Of a stretch of 18,411 nt of DNA, positions 7,405 through 14,916 are shown one piece after another. The stretch is from Humisphaera sp. (lineage in GTDB: Bacteria; Planctomycetota; Phycisphaerae; Tepidisphaerales; Tepidisphaeraceae). Numbering within the stretch: position 1 is the stretch's first letter; each line of letters opens with the position of its first letter. The position numbers and the translations under genes are program-made. Location: contig JANXVV010000553.1 in NCBI GenBank assembly GCA_025351525.1, positions 1 through 18,411 of the forward strand, written 5' to 3'. The notes under the pieces were generated by a model. It searched no databases, was not told the DNA's origin, and saw nothing but the letters and a program-made list of their open reading frames with translations.

Positions 7405-8814
7405 ATGTGGTCCCCATTGGTTCAATCTCACTCCCGCCGTCGATTTTTGAATCAGTGCGGCGTCGGTCTCGGCGCGATCGCGCTGGCGGAATTGCTCGGC
7501 AATTCCAAAGCGATTGCCGCCGCGCCCAATCCACTCGCCCCCCGGTTGCCGCCCTTCGCCGCCAAGGCCAAGCGGGTGATTTATCTGTACATGGGCGGCG
7601 CGCCGAGCCAGCTTGAGTTGTTCGATCCCAAGCCCGAACTGGCCCGATGGCAGGGCAAGCCGCTTCCCGCTTCGATGCTGGATGGGCGGCCGACCACCGC
7701 CAATGATCCGGACAGTCTTCTGCTCGGGCCGAAGTACCCATTCTCGCGGCACGGCCACTCCGGCGCGCAACTTTCCGAACTGCTCCCCCACCTTGGAAAA
7801 GTCGCGGATGATTTGACGATCATCCGTTCGATGCACACCGACGCCAGCAATCACGCGCCGGGCCAGATTCAGATGAACACCGGTGTGCCGCTCGCCGGCC
7901 GACCGAGTCTCGGCGCCTGGACCACCTACGGCCTCGGCAGCGAAAGCGCCGACCTGCCCGCCTTTGTCGTCTTCTCCACCGGCACCAAAAATGTCAGCGG
8001 CGGCGCGGCTACCTGGGGCAACGGGTTTCTTCCCTCCATCCATCAAGGCGTTCAGTTCCGCAATGTCGGCGATCCGGTCTTGTATCTTTCCAATCCGCCC
8101 GGTATCGACGCGCGCACGCAGCGCGATTCGCTGGACACACTGGCCCGGCTTAATGCGATGAAGCTGGCCGAGATGGGCGATCCGGAAATCGCCACGCGAA
8201 TCAATTCATACGAGTTGGCGTATCGGATGCAGACGAGCGCGCCGGAGTTGATGGATCTTTCCACCGAGCCGCGACACGTTCTGGAAATGTACGGAGCGGA
8301 ACCCGGCAAGACCTCGTTCGCAAGCAGTTGTCTGCTTGCCCGCCGACTGGCCGAGCGCGGTGTGCGGTTCATTCAGATTTTTCACGAGGCCTGGGATCAC
8401 CACACCCATCTCACTGCGGGCCTGAAAACCGAATGCGAGAAGACCGATAAACCCTGCGCCGCCCTCATCGCGGATCTCAAACAGCGCGGGATGCTGGACG
8501 ATACGCTGGTGATCTGGGGCGGTGAATTTGGCCGCACCCCGACGGCACAGGGCGGCACCGATGGCCGCGATCATCACCCCGATTGTTTCACCGTCTGGCT
8601 TGCGGGCGGCGGCGCAAAGCCCGGCATCACCCACGGGCAATCCGATGATTTCGGTTACAAAATCACCGACTCCCCCGTCCATGTGCACGATCTGCACGCC
8701 ACGATTCTCCACCTGCTGGGATTCGATCACACGAAATTCAATCATCGCTTTCAGGGGCGAAACTATCGCCTGACCGATACCGCCGGGCGGGTGGTTCACG
8801 ATCTCATCGCGTGA
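7405..8814 (+). CDS. DUF1501 domain-containing protein (Tat-exported, sulfatase-fold family)
   Basis: The 469-residue protein starts with a twin-arginine type signal, SRRRFLNQCG at residues 10-19, followed by a hydrophobic stretch to about residue 30. The body shows DUF1501 signatures: YMGGAPSQLELFDPKPEL near residue 55, RSMHTDASNHAPGQ, and VIWGGEFGRTPTAQGGTDGR followed by HHPDCFTVWLAGGG. The ending HVHDLHATILHLLGFDH is also typical. DUF1501 is related to the alkaline phosphatase/sulfatase fold, but its substrate is not established. It is the standard partner of DUF1549/DUF1553 cytochrome proteins, and here it follows one after a 293-bp palindrome-filled gap instead of the usual short spacer. 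No clear Shine-Dalgarno site precedes ATG 7405. Its last 11 bases overlap the 3' end of the convergent esterase gene. Confidence 0.92.
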   Translation: MWSPLVQSHSRRRFLNQCGVGLGAIALAELLGNSKAIAAAPNPLAPRLPPFAAKAKRVIYLYMGGAPSQLELFDPKPELARWQGKPLPASMLDGRPTTANDPDSLLLGPKYPFSRHGHSGAQLSELLPHLGKVADDLTIIRSMHTDASNHAPGQIQMNTGVPLAGRPSLGAWTTYGLGSESADLPAFVVFSTGTKNVSGGAATWGNGFLPSIHQGVQFRNVGDPVLYLSNPPGIDARTQRDSLDTLARLNAMKLAEMGDPEIATRINSYELAYRMQTSAPELMDLSTEPRHVLEMYGAEPGKTSFASSCLLARRLAERGVRFIQIFHEAWDHHTHLTAGLKTECEKTDKPCAALIADLKQRGMLDDTLVIWGGEFGRTPTAQGGTDGRDHHPDCFTVWLAGGGAKPGITHGQSDDFGYKITDSPVHVHDLHATILHLLGFDHTKFNHRFQGRNYRLTDTAGRVVHDLIA

Positions 8815-9772
8815 CGGTTTTTCGCCGAACCAAAAGCATCGCCATCAACGGCAGCAGGGAGAGCGTCGCCGGTTCCGGAATCGTGTTGACATACTGCTGG
8901 GCGAACGCGGTGCCGAGATCCATGATGCCCTGATTGTTGAAGTGGAGCAGATCGCTTGCGTTGTCGCGGGCGAAGGCATCGGTATCCACGAGATAGGTAT
9001 TCGGAATCAGATGCCCCAGCGAAAACGCGGGGTTTGAAGAGGCGGAGGCGATATCCTTCTGCGCCTGGCGGATGGCGGCGGTGTTCGGGCCGGAAAACGT
9101 GACGCCCGGTTGATTGAACACCGAATCCGCATTGTTGATCAACCCGAAGATGAACGGCAGATCCGCGCCGTAATCCGTCCGCACGGTGGCGATGAAATTC
9201 GTCAAATCCGCTTCGTACTGCGCGGTGGTGCGCCCCTGGAGCGCATCGGATTCACCCTGCATCCAGAAGAACGCCGCCACCTTGCCCGTAGCGCCGCCCT
9301 GTTGGAACGGCAGGTTGGTCAGCGAATCGGTCACGCGACTTTTCAGATAATTGTAGGTGTTCACGCCGGGGTGATAGTACGGGTCGGTGAAATACTGCGG
9401 GTTCCAATCGTGAACCAGATCGCTTCCATTGACGGCATATTTGACGATGCCCACGGGCTTGTTGCCGGTCAACGACGAGATCGTCTGACCCAGCGTCAAC
9501 TCCGGTCCGAAACCCGATCCATAGTAAAGAGTGGTCTGCGTTTGCGTCGGCGCATGCAGAGGTGCCCAATTCACCGGCGAACCGCCTTCACCACTGTAAA
9601 GGACATTGGGTTGAGCGGCCTGCCATGGTGCCGACAGCACCGCGCTGTTGGTTGCGTACCCCGTCGCATTCGACTGCCCGGCCACGATAAATATGGGCAT
9701 CACCCCGGCCCGAACCGGTACGACGCAAACACAAAGCAATGCCGTCAACGCCAAAAGTTTTTGGAGCTTCAT
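8804..9772 (-). CDS. PEP-CTERM-sorted SGNH hydrolase (sialate O-acetylesterase-like)
   Basis: The 322-residue protein has a signal peptide (residues 1-22, cleavage near VRAG) and three SGNH/DUF303 blocks: FIVAGQSNATG (nucleophile Ser34), FFWMQGESDAL (residues 168-178), and SDLLHFNNQG with the Asp274/His277 pair. It ends in a PEP-CTERM tail: PEP at 299-301, a hydrophobic helix, then RRK. The fold fits carbohydrate esterase family 6-type O-acetylesterases, which remove acetyl groups from sugars. Exact substrate is unknown. The PEP-CTERM tail predicts processing by an exosortase at the membrane and display on or export to the surface. The ATG at 9772 was chosen because the signal peptide begins there, although the frame is open further upstream. 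It is convergent with the DUF1501 gene, with an 11-bp stop overlap and no room for a separate terminator. Confidence 0.9.
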   Translation of the reverse strand: MKLQKLLALTALLCVCVVPVRAGVMPIFIVAGQSNATGYATNSAVLSAPWQAAQPNVLYSGEGGSPVNWAPLHAPTQTQTTLYYGSGFGPELTLGQTISSLTGNKPVGIVKYAVNGSDLVHDWNPQYFTDPYYHPGVNTYNYLKSRVTDSLTNLPFQQGGATGKVAAFFWMQGESDALQGRTTAQYEADLTNFIATVRTDYGADLPFIFGLINNADSVFNQPGVTFSGPNTAAIRQAQKDIASASSNPAFSLGHLIPNTYLVDTDAFARDNASDLLHFNNQGIMDLGTAFAQQYVNTIPEPATLSLLPLMAMLLVRRKTVTR

Positions 9773-9982
9773 AGAGACTCGTGGTCTAAAGATAATCGAA
9801 CTGTGCCGGCACCCACCGGTGGAATGACTATGCGTTAGCACCTGAACTTTGCAAGGGAAATCTTCGAGAAATTGGCTGTTGGACGCGCCATCGAAGGTTT
9901 GGAGGGTAAGTGGGGTTAAATGATCCGTCTGCATCATTGATGCGCGTCGGGTTTCACACAATCACCTTGAACAAATGAAAAC

Positions 9983-10078
9983 CACGCCGGGATCGGAGCC
10001 GTAGGCGACGACCCGGATTCCGCAGGGAGGCAATCCTTGCGGAATCCGGGTCGTCGCTAAAGCTCCGATCCCGGCGTG
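9983..10078. repeat. long near-perfect hairpin element
   Basis: The arms 9983-10028 and 10034-10078 form an almost continuous stem: 17 bp beginning CACGCCGGGATCGGAGC, a short mismatch with a one-base bulge, then 19 bp ending CCGGATTCCGCA. The loop is about five bases. Its sequence differs from the other palindromes in the window. It lies downstream of the YHYH gene, so it may act as its terminator. The rest of 9773-10165 holds the upstream region of the esterase gene and no gene I can support. Confidence 0.85.
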
Positions 10079-10165
10079 TTGGGCCACAGGCGTCCAAACT
10101 GCAAATCTCAAATGCCGCAGTGCGTGATCCGGTATTTCCGAAAAAGTCCCGTAGCGATCGGACCA

Positions 10166-12094
10166 CTAGTCACGGCGCGGCGGGCGGGCTTCGCGGAGGG
10201 CCTGAACCTGCGCCGGTGTGAGAATCTGATGGAGCTTCCCCTCGGTTTCCAAAGTGAGCGCGGCGAAACTTCGCTGCTGCTCGGCGGTCAGGTTCAGCTT
10301 CTCCTCCGCCTCGCGCGAAATCAGATGGAACGCGCCGCCGCGCGGGCCATCGTTGGCCGGACCGTCCGCCGCGCCGGGGCGAGGTTGCGCAGTGTTGCCG
10401 CCCGCATCAATGACTCCCGTGCGGTCATAGACTACGTTCAATTCCGCGCTGGCCAGGATTCGGTCCTTCATCGCCGCCAGCAGCGTTTCGCGATCCACCT
10501 GCGCGGGCGCCGCCGTCAGCACCGGCTCGGCGGACAAGGCATACACGGTCAGGATGTATGTTTTCGCACCCGGCCCTTTGGAATGAGGCGGCGCATACCC
10601 GACCCGCCGATTGACGGAATTATTGCCCAATGTTCCAACGCCTTTGACATTTTTCGGAATACTTTGAACATCCGCCGGAATGTTGTAGAGAATCCAATAC
10701 CACTTCATATCGCCGGGGCCGGGGATATGGTGCATGATGATGGCGTAACTTGTGGTGCCCGCCGGCGCGCCGCTCCAGTCGAGAGGCAGGGTGGCCCCGG
10801 AGCCATCACCGCTGAAATCCTGGGGAAGTTTGCCGCCGTCTTTCACCTCGGAGCTGTGGAGCGTGAAGGTGTTTTCTTTCGCGGGATTGACACCGCCGGG
10901 CGCGGCAGACTTGTCGGCCGGAGCGGAAACCGCCGGGGTTTTGCGATCTTCATTCCCGGGCGGCCCGGATTTCCCATCACGCCGCGTGTACGTCTGCTCT
11001 TGCTTCTGCCCCTGCGGAGTTTCGTACTCGAACGTGTAGCTCCCATTCGCATTCAGCGCGTAACGGACATACCCGTTGTGGCCGGCGATTTGGTAAGTGA
11101 GTTCATCGCGATCCTTACCAATCGACTTGAGACCGGTAATAGTCGCGCCGCGCAGGGGTTGCATTGCCGGTCGCACCGGATTGTCGCGCGGCTGCGGATC
11201 GACCTGCCCGCCGCGCTCGACGACTTCACCGTGAAACCCGGACATGACATACGGATACTTCGTCGCGGCGTGATAGTGATAGCCGAGGTTCGTCGTGTGG
11301 CCGTGGCATTCATCGAGCTTTCCCACCGGTGATCCATCCGGCTCGGTCAGCCCGTAAATCGGGTAACCATCTAGCGCGTAGGCAACCGGCTTCCCCTTGC
11401 CGACGACACTCTGCAAATGGAGCGGAGCGGCGTGATAATGATAATCATCCCCGCGACCGCAATGCCCGCCCCATTCGTCCAACTCACCGATCTCCTGCGA
11501 AATCTCACCGCGATTGTTCTGCGGGTTGAAGATCGGGATGCCGTTCACCGCCAGTGCAATCGCCCCGCGCAGAAAGTGGCCCCTGATCATCGCGGGCGTT
11601 TTCGCCGGCACCGGATTCAGCGGGATGCGCCACGCGTTTTCACCCGTATACGGCTGCGGCAACGGCACCTGCTGCTGCCACGCCGTGATCCCCTTCATCA
11701 TCGGGTGATTGGGCAGGCTGTCGGATTCGACGTAAAGAAATTGATCGTCCCAGCGGGTTTTCACGCGATTAAACTGTTGAAACGGCTCAGCGATTTCCGG
11801 CTTCGGTGCCGAGACGGGCGATCCGCCGGCAAGCAAACCCGTGAACGCCATCATCGGCCCACCTTCTGCAGGCCGCTTAAAATCCGCGGAAACTTTGTCG
11901 ATCATCCGCAGGCGCGAGGCGCGGTTCAACTCCACTCGCCCACCGGCTTCGTCCAGGTCGGCCACCTGCCCACCGGGCGATGAAGTCGACAGCGACTCTT
12001 CATGCCCCGGATGACCCATTGCGGCACTGCAAAAGAACAGAATACATGCCGTAACGAGCGAACCGGCCGCGCGGTGTTCAAGGTTTCCCATCAT
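10166..12094 (-). CDS. YHYH-domain / PEBP (YbhB/YbcL-like) fusion protein with C-terminal Spy-like segment
   Basis: A 642-residue exported protein. The signal peptide (about residues 10-26) ends near AAMGHPGHEE. The YHYH domain spans about 140-290, with HYHAAP at 219-224, YALDGYPIYGL, DECHGHT and GYHYHAATKYPY at 271-282; its many histidines suggest metal binding. A spacer follows, then a phosphatidylethanolamine-binding/Raf-kinase-inhibitor-like domain at about 408-558. A low-complexity link leads to a segment (about 594-636) of the Spy/CpxP LTxxQ type, with NLTAEQQRSF and ILTPAQVQAL. The biochemical role of such fusions is not known; extracytoplasmic metal or ligand binding is an inference. 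The first ATG of an ATGATG pair was chosen because GGAG lies eight bases upstream (in 12100-12106). A short 12-residue frame extension upstream is ignored. It appears monocistronic. Confidence 0.87.
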   Translation of the reverse strand: MMGNLEHRAAGSLVTACILFFCSAAMGHPGHEESLSTSSPGGQVADLDEAGGRVELNRASRLRMIDKVSADFKRPAEGGPMMAFTGLLAGGSPVSAPKPEIAEPFQQFNRVKTRWDDQFLYVESDSLPNHPMMKGITAWQQQVPLPQPYTGENAWRIPLNPVPAKTPAMIRGHFLRGAIALAVNGIPIFNPQNNRGEISQEIGELDEWGGHCGRGDDYHYHAAPLHLQSVVGKGKPVAYALDGYPIYGLTEPDGSPVGKLDECHGHTTNLGYHYHAATKYPYVMSGFHGEVVERGGQVDPQPRDNPVRPAMQPLRGATITGLKSIGKDRDELTYQIAGHNGYVRYALNANGSYTFEYETPQGQKQEQTYTRRDGKSGPPGNEDRKTPAVSAPADKSAAPGGVNPAKENTFTLHSSEVKDGGKLPQDFSGDGSGATLPLDWSGAPAGTTSYAIIMHHIPGPGDMKWYWILYNIPADVQSIPKNVKGVGTLGNNSVNRRVGYAPPHSKGPGAKTYILTVYALSAEPVLTAAPAQVDRETLLAAMKDRILASAELNVVYDRTGVIDAGGNTAQPRPGAADGPANDGPRGGAFHLISREAEEKLNLTAEQQRSFAALTLETEGKLHQILTPAQVQALREARPPRRD

Positions 12095-12249
12095 CGAATC
12101 TTCTCCACAATACGAACTATTTCGGTCGGTGAACTTTTGTAAACGCCGTCTTAAATCCAGCCTACTTTTAGCCTCATTCATCTGAAGAGGAGATGAAGGC
12201 CCAATGCATGGAGTACATTTCAAAACAAAAGCATCATACCTTGAACTCC

Positions 12250-12400
12250 GGTCCCCTCCCCCCATGTACCCATGGGGGGAGGGTTAGGGTGAGGGGTCTT
12301 TCTTCGGGTCGAGAGTACGCGAGATTTCTCGACGCATTGAGCGAAAAAGGCAAGACCCTTCACCCTAGCCCTCCTCCCGGATTTCCGGGGGGAGGGGACC
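12250..12400. repeat. inverted repeat with CCCTCACCCTAACCCTC-type arms
   Basis: The outer arms GGTCCCCTCCCCCC (12250-12263) and GGGGGGAGGGGACC (12387-12400) pair perfectly over 14 bp. Inner sections, GGGTTAGGGTGAGGGGTCTT at 12281-12300 and its near complement at 12353-12376, extend the pairing. The left arm is itself a small palindrome around ATGTACCCAT. Similar sequences are scattered in many bacterial genomes. The segment 12095-12249 upstream of it is the leader of the YHYH gene and shows nothing else. Confidence 0.8.
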
Positions 12401-12440
12401 GTAAGTCATAGAGCATGTTGAGAGGCACGGCCGGACATGC

Positions 12441-12511
12441 CGTAGCATGGGCTACCAGCCCATGATTTTCTTCTTCAAATACAAAAACATGGGCTGGTAG
12501 CTCATGCTACG
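12441..12511. repeat. palindromic element, same type as the outer repeat at 7110-7379
   Basis: The arms 12441-12464 and 12488-12511 (core GCATGGGCTACCAGCCCATG) pair at 23 of 24 positions around a 23-base A/T-rich loop. The arm sequence matches the 7110-7379 element, so the family has at least two members in this window. Confidence 0.88.
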
Positions 12512-12556
12512 ACAGCCTCTGCTATGTTTTTTAAACGTGCTCTCAGGAATGTACCG

Positions 12557-12820
12557 CTATTTTAACACGCCATCATCGGTGAGTTTGACCATGCCCTTTC
12601 CCAACGCATCCCCCACCAGGAAATACGTCTCCGCATTTCCAAACTCGTGATGCCCGTGCCCGGGGTTCGGTGAATCTTCCAGATCGACAACCGCCTGGCC
12701 TTCCATGTTGGATTGTCCGGCGAGGATGAACACCTTCACCGGCTTGGGCGCGGCATGAACTGCCGCGAGTGGAGTCGATAGTAGTACCGCGAAACCGAGG
12801 AAGAGGGGATTGAGCTTCAT
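12557..12820 (-). pseudogene. internally deleted secreted acetylesterase (DUF303/SGNH family) remnant
   Basis: The 87-residue frame has a signal peptide (cleavage near VHAAP) and the first SGNH block, KVFILAGQSNMEGQAVVDL, with the nucleophile in GQSN at 35-38. Soon after residue 47 it jumps to what looks like the C-terminal end of the same family, GNAETYFLVGDALGKGMV. Full-length members are several hundred residues, so the middle, with the QGES block and most of the catalytic His region, appears to be missing by an in-frame deletion. The frame is still open, so a short secreted peptide could be made, but hydrolase activity is not expected. It lies in a stretch full of palindromic elements and near a sulfatase scrap, which suggests a decayed polysaccharide-use locus. 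Confidence 0.68.
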
Positions 12821-13012
12821 AAAGTTACCGAATCTTTTTCACCACGACACAATTTTCCGCTCGATGTCCGGGGGGAGCCACGGACGACACCGAGAACCCC
12901 TCGCAGCTACGCCACAATCAAAACAGGGGTTGCAATCTTTCGGCAAGAAGACTTTAATCGATTGTAGTACAGAGACCTGCACCGAGGAAGAAAACCAAAG
13001 CCTTGGAGAAAG

Positions 13013-13071
13013 GTGGCATGGGCGTCTCGCCTATGCTTTCGGGTCGAAAAAATGCATGGGCGAGACACCAC
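13013..13071. repeat. imperfect palindrome with GTCTCGCCCATGC-type arms
   Basis: The left arm GGCATGGGCGTCTCGCCTAT (within 13013-13036) and right arm GCATGGGCGAGACACCAC (13054-13071) pair over GTCTCGCCYATGC with one mismatch; the outer part of the right arm is shortened. The right arm abuts the sulfatase scrap. The region 12821-13012 before it shows no gene. Confidence 0.7.
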
Positions 13072-13170
13072 GTTGGGCGCGTTTGGCGGAGTGCCGGCAT
13101 GATCCGCACGGGCCGACCCCGGCGAGCAAAGCATCGACAGAACCGCCATCGCCGCGAAGCACCTGGTGAA
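13066..13170 (-). pseudogene. N-terminal scrap of a secreted sulfatase
   Basis: The minus strand reads as a signal peptide, CFAAMAVLSMLCSPGSARAD, followed by HAGTPPNAPNVV. That is the usual entry of secreted sulfatases, where PNVV leads into the LI-x-x-DD metal-binding segment. Homology stops exactly at PNVV, where the palindrome at 13013-13071 begins. On the other side it is cut by the palindrome at 13173-13226. There is no convincing start and no catalytic segment, so it is a fossil. Identification rests on about 35 residues and is therefore tentative. Confidence 0.45.
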
Positions 13171-13172
13171 TT

Positions 13173-13226
13173 CAAAGGGGACACTCACGATTTTTGTTTT
13201 GATGCTATTGATGAGTGTCCCCTTTG
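13173..13226. repeat. palindromic element with AAAGGGGACACTCA arms
   Basis: CAAAGGGGACACTCA (13173-13187) pairs perfectly over 15 bp with 13212-13226 around a 24-base T-rich loop. It borders the sulfatase scrap and is unlike the other palindromes here. Confidence 0.8.
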
Positions 13227-13378
13227 TATGCACGCCTTTGCTCGACGGTGAGGCAGTGGCCCGAGCTTTCAAGCAGGGACTTGCCGACCTCAGCCAAGGT
13301 ACGTGACACCGCGCTCGCCAAAGACCATAATCGGGCGGAACGACCGGAGGCAGCAACTTAACCGCGCGAATCGAAGAT
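13227..13378. other. unassigned stretch after the last palindrome
   Basis: On the plus strand 13231-13305 stays open, contains DGEAVARAFKQGLADL and ends in TGA. It could be the tail of a lost gene, but I do not recognise it. The rest, up to the lipoprotein gene start, has no visible feature. Confidence 0.3.
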
Positions 13379-14002
13379 ATGATGCCCTCTCGAACAAATA
13401 TCATGCACTTCATACCGAAGCTCATTCATCTTTCGCTTCTCTGCGTGCTCATTCTGCCCAGCCTCGGCTGCCGCACTCCCGCAAATCTTGCCTGGACGAG
13501 GCAACTGAACCTCGCCGGTGAAAAGGTAAATGAAACGGCGAAGCGAAACGAAGGGGCCGTCAGCACGACTGAACTGAAATTGATGCTCGACATGCAATGG
13601 GACGGGGAACCGACCTTGACCATCCCCGTTGCTGGAATGCCATCAATTCTCGCTGACGCAATCCAGATCGATTTTCATTACCACCACTACCCGGACTGGG
13701 TGTTGGGGGAGTTATGGAGTCAGTTCGCCGCGAATTCGGGGCACCGTGCAACGCCATTCGGATGGCGCGAGAACCCTGACTTCTCGGCGTGTACTTGTTG
13801 GCTTTACGTTGAGTTGTCGATGCCTACGGTGGGTAAGAGTCCTAATGATCCAAACTTCATGCACGACGATATCGTCCATGTTTTTCTCGTGCGGGGAACC
13901 CAAGTTATTGCGGCCGTGAGAATTGAACCTTGGCACGGGAAGGAACCAGATTTATTCGAGGTCCGCCAGCGCCGAAAGACGACCACCCGCCCGGTATCGT
14001 GA
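13379..14002 (+). CDS. putative lipoprotein of unknown function
   Basis: A 207-residue frame with a lipoprotein signal: a hydrophobic stretch of about residues 15-27 and lipobox LPSLGC with Cys31. This predicts attachment to a membrane after export. The mature part includes a hydrophilic segment, a strand-rich core around DAIQIDFHYHHYPDW, two cysteines in the SACTCWLY motif, and an Arg/Thr-rich tail. I recognise no domain. It is the only plus-strand gene between 12.4 and 16.9 kb and faces the minus-strand array tail to tail. Three starts are possible (13379, 13382, 13403); none has a clear Shine-Dalgarno site, and the first is given. Confidence 0.62.
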   Translation: MMPSRTNIMHFIPKLIHLSLLCVLILPSLGCRTPANLAWTRQLNLAGEKVNETAKRNEGAVSTTELKLMLDMQWDGEPTLTIPVAGMPSILADAIQIDFHYHHYPDWVLGELWSQFAANSGHRATPFGWRENPDFSACTCWLYVELSMPTVGKSPNDPNFMHDDIVHVFLVRGTQVIAAVRIEPWHGKEPDLFEVRQRRKTTTRPVS

Positions 14003-14017
14003 GCGGCAACCATAACG

Positions 14018-14149
14018 CTATCTGCCCCTTGAAGATGAAACGGCCAATACGCTTCCTGTTGTCACTTTCGCAGGAACGCTTTTGCATTCAGGGCAGCGAT
14101 CCGGTGCGGCGCGAACATCGTAGCCGCAGGCGGGACGGTGGTCACGCAT
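14018..14149 (-). pseudogene. degenerate zinc-ribbon copy (first Cys ligand replaced)
   Basis: The frame encodes 43 residues starting MRDHRPACGYDVRAAPDR and continuing CPEC. This matches the C-terminal zinc ribbon of the family at 15533-15739 (HCPSCGYDLRASPGRCPEC), but the first ligand of the first CxxC is Arg. The DNA of about 14022-14143 is alignable to 15510-15626, including sequence beyond the second copy's stop: where that copy has ATGA, this one has AGGA, so the frame runs on into an unrelated tail. No transmembrane anchor precedes it. It is best read as a decayed partial duplicate. Confidence 0.6.
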
Positions 14150-14179
14150 GAAGGGACGTTAGCGAACTCCATTCCTACG

Positions 14180-14671
14180 TCAGTCAACAGGGGGTTCTTC
14201 TTTCGGAGGGACGGGCAAATCGTCTATTCCCTTCGTGAACTGTGCCCACAGCGTAGCCTCGCCCAAGTCCGTGAATCCCTCCCGCCGATACCACACGGAT
14301 CGTTTTAGAAAGCCCGAAGCATCAAGCTCCAGAAACAAAAAGTAGTATGCTGGCGTGTATCGGTGTATCAGTGGGAAGATCGCAGGCTCGCCCACGAAGG
14401 GACTAATCCATCGGATGGCGTTCACTCGGAAAGAGTAACCAAAGGCCCGATGTTGAGGGGTGTGCCACCGAGGCTCACCGAGACACTCGATAACCTTCTC
14501 TCGGGTTGTCACACCGATTCGGAAGGGCCGTCCGCTGTCTGCCGCCCCAACGAGATACCGGACATCCTCATGGCTGCGCGTCAAAGGGTGTTCCGTCAAT
14601 GGAATGCCGATACAGCCCATGCCGGAAAGCAACGTAACCGCCAACACCCCGATGTGAAGATGCCTTTTCAT
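14180..14671 (-). CDS. BamE/SmpA-like lipoprotein
   Basis: The 163-residue protein has a lipoprotein signal ending in LLSGMGC (Cys20). The region FRIGVTTREKVIECLGEP (residues 50-67) follows the I-x-x-G-x-T-x-x-x-V-x-x-x-L-G-x-P pattern of the SmpA/OmlA (BamE-like) fold. The family pattern continues as two further hydrophobic strands, and a proline- and acid-rich tail ends the protein. BamE proper assists outer-membrane protein assembly, but many lipoproteins reuse the small fold, so that role is not claimed. The ATG at 14671 was chosen because the signal peptide begins there; the frame itself is open to 14809. It follows the 56-residue membrane ORF after 74 bases and is probably in the same operon. 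Confidence 0.7.
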   Translation of the reverse strand: MKRHLHIGVLAVTLLSGMGCIGIPLTEHPLTRSHEDVRYLVGAADSGRPFRIGVTTREKVIECLGEPRWHTPQHRAFGYSFRVNAIRWISPFVGEPAIFPLIHRYTPAYYFLFLELDASGFLKRSVWYRREGFTDLGEATLWAQFTKGIDDLPVPPKEEPPVD

Positions 14672-14745
14672 CGACAGACCATTGTACCGGCGACTGCGAG
14701 TATTCTCCGCTAAACCAGCGACATAAGTGCCCCACGCTTTGGCAA

Positions 14746-14916
14746 TCACGTTTGTCCAAGCCGTCTTACGAATTGTGGCCCGGCCCACAGCCCCGCCCTC
14801 GCCACGCACAGCAGCAGCGACATGACGGTCAGGACATTGAGCACGTAGCGGAGGATTGGAGTTGCCCCCCGCACCTGAATAATCGGCAACTGCTTAGGCA
14901 TCACGTTCCTGTTCAT
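14746..14916 (-). CDS. 56-residue single-pass membrane ORF
   Basis: The ATG at 14916-14914 overlaps the TGA of the upstream membrane protein gene (14915-14913) as ATGA, the usual arrangement for coupled translation. The product begins MNRNVMPKQLPI and has one hydrophobic helix, YVLNVLTVMSLLLCVARAGL, before a short basic tail. That helix resembles the N-terminal anchor (LSLLLCVAT-like) of the planctomycete zinc-ribbon family also seen in the 15755-16483 gene. It may be a real small protein or the surviving head of a truncated family member. No known domain follows the helix. Confidence 0.55.
   Translation of the reverse strand: MNRNVMPKQLPIIQVRGATPILRYVLNVLTVMSLLLCVARAGLWAGPQFVRRLGQT

Noticed and set aside
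10076..11332. 418-codon plus-strand frame
   Set aside because: It lies wholly antisense to the YHYH/PEBP gene, whose protein has clear domains. The plus-strand product is Arg-rich and without motifs, as expected for a GC-rich shadow frame.
12193..12411. 72-codon plus-strand frame
   Set aside because: It consists mostly of the inverted repeat at 12250-12400, so the coding look is an effect of the repeat.
12810..13169. 119-codon plus-strand frame
   Set aside because: It crosses a palindrome and the sulfatase scrap, and shows no family resemblance or start signal.
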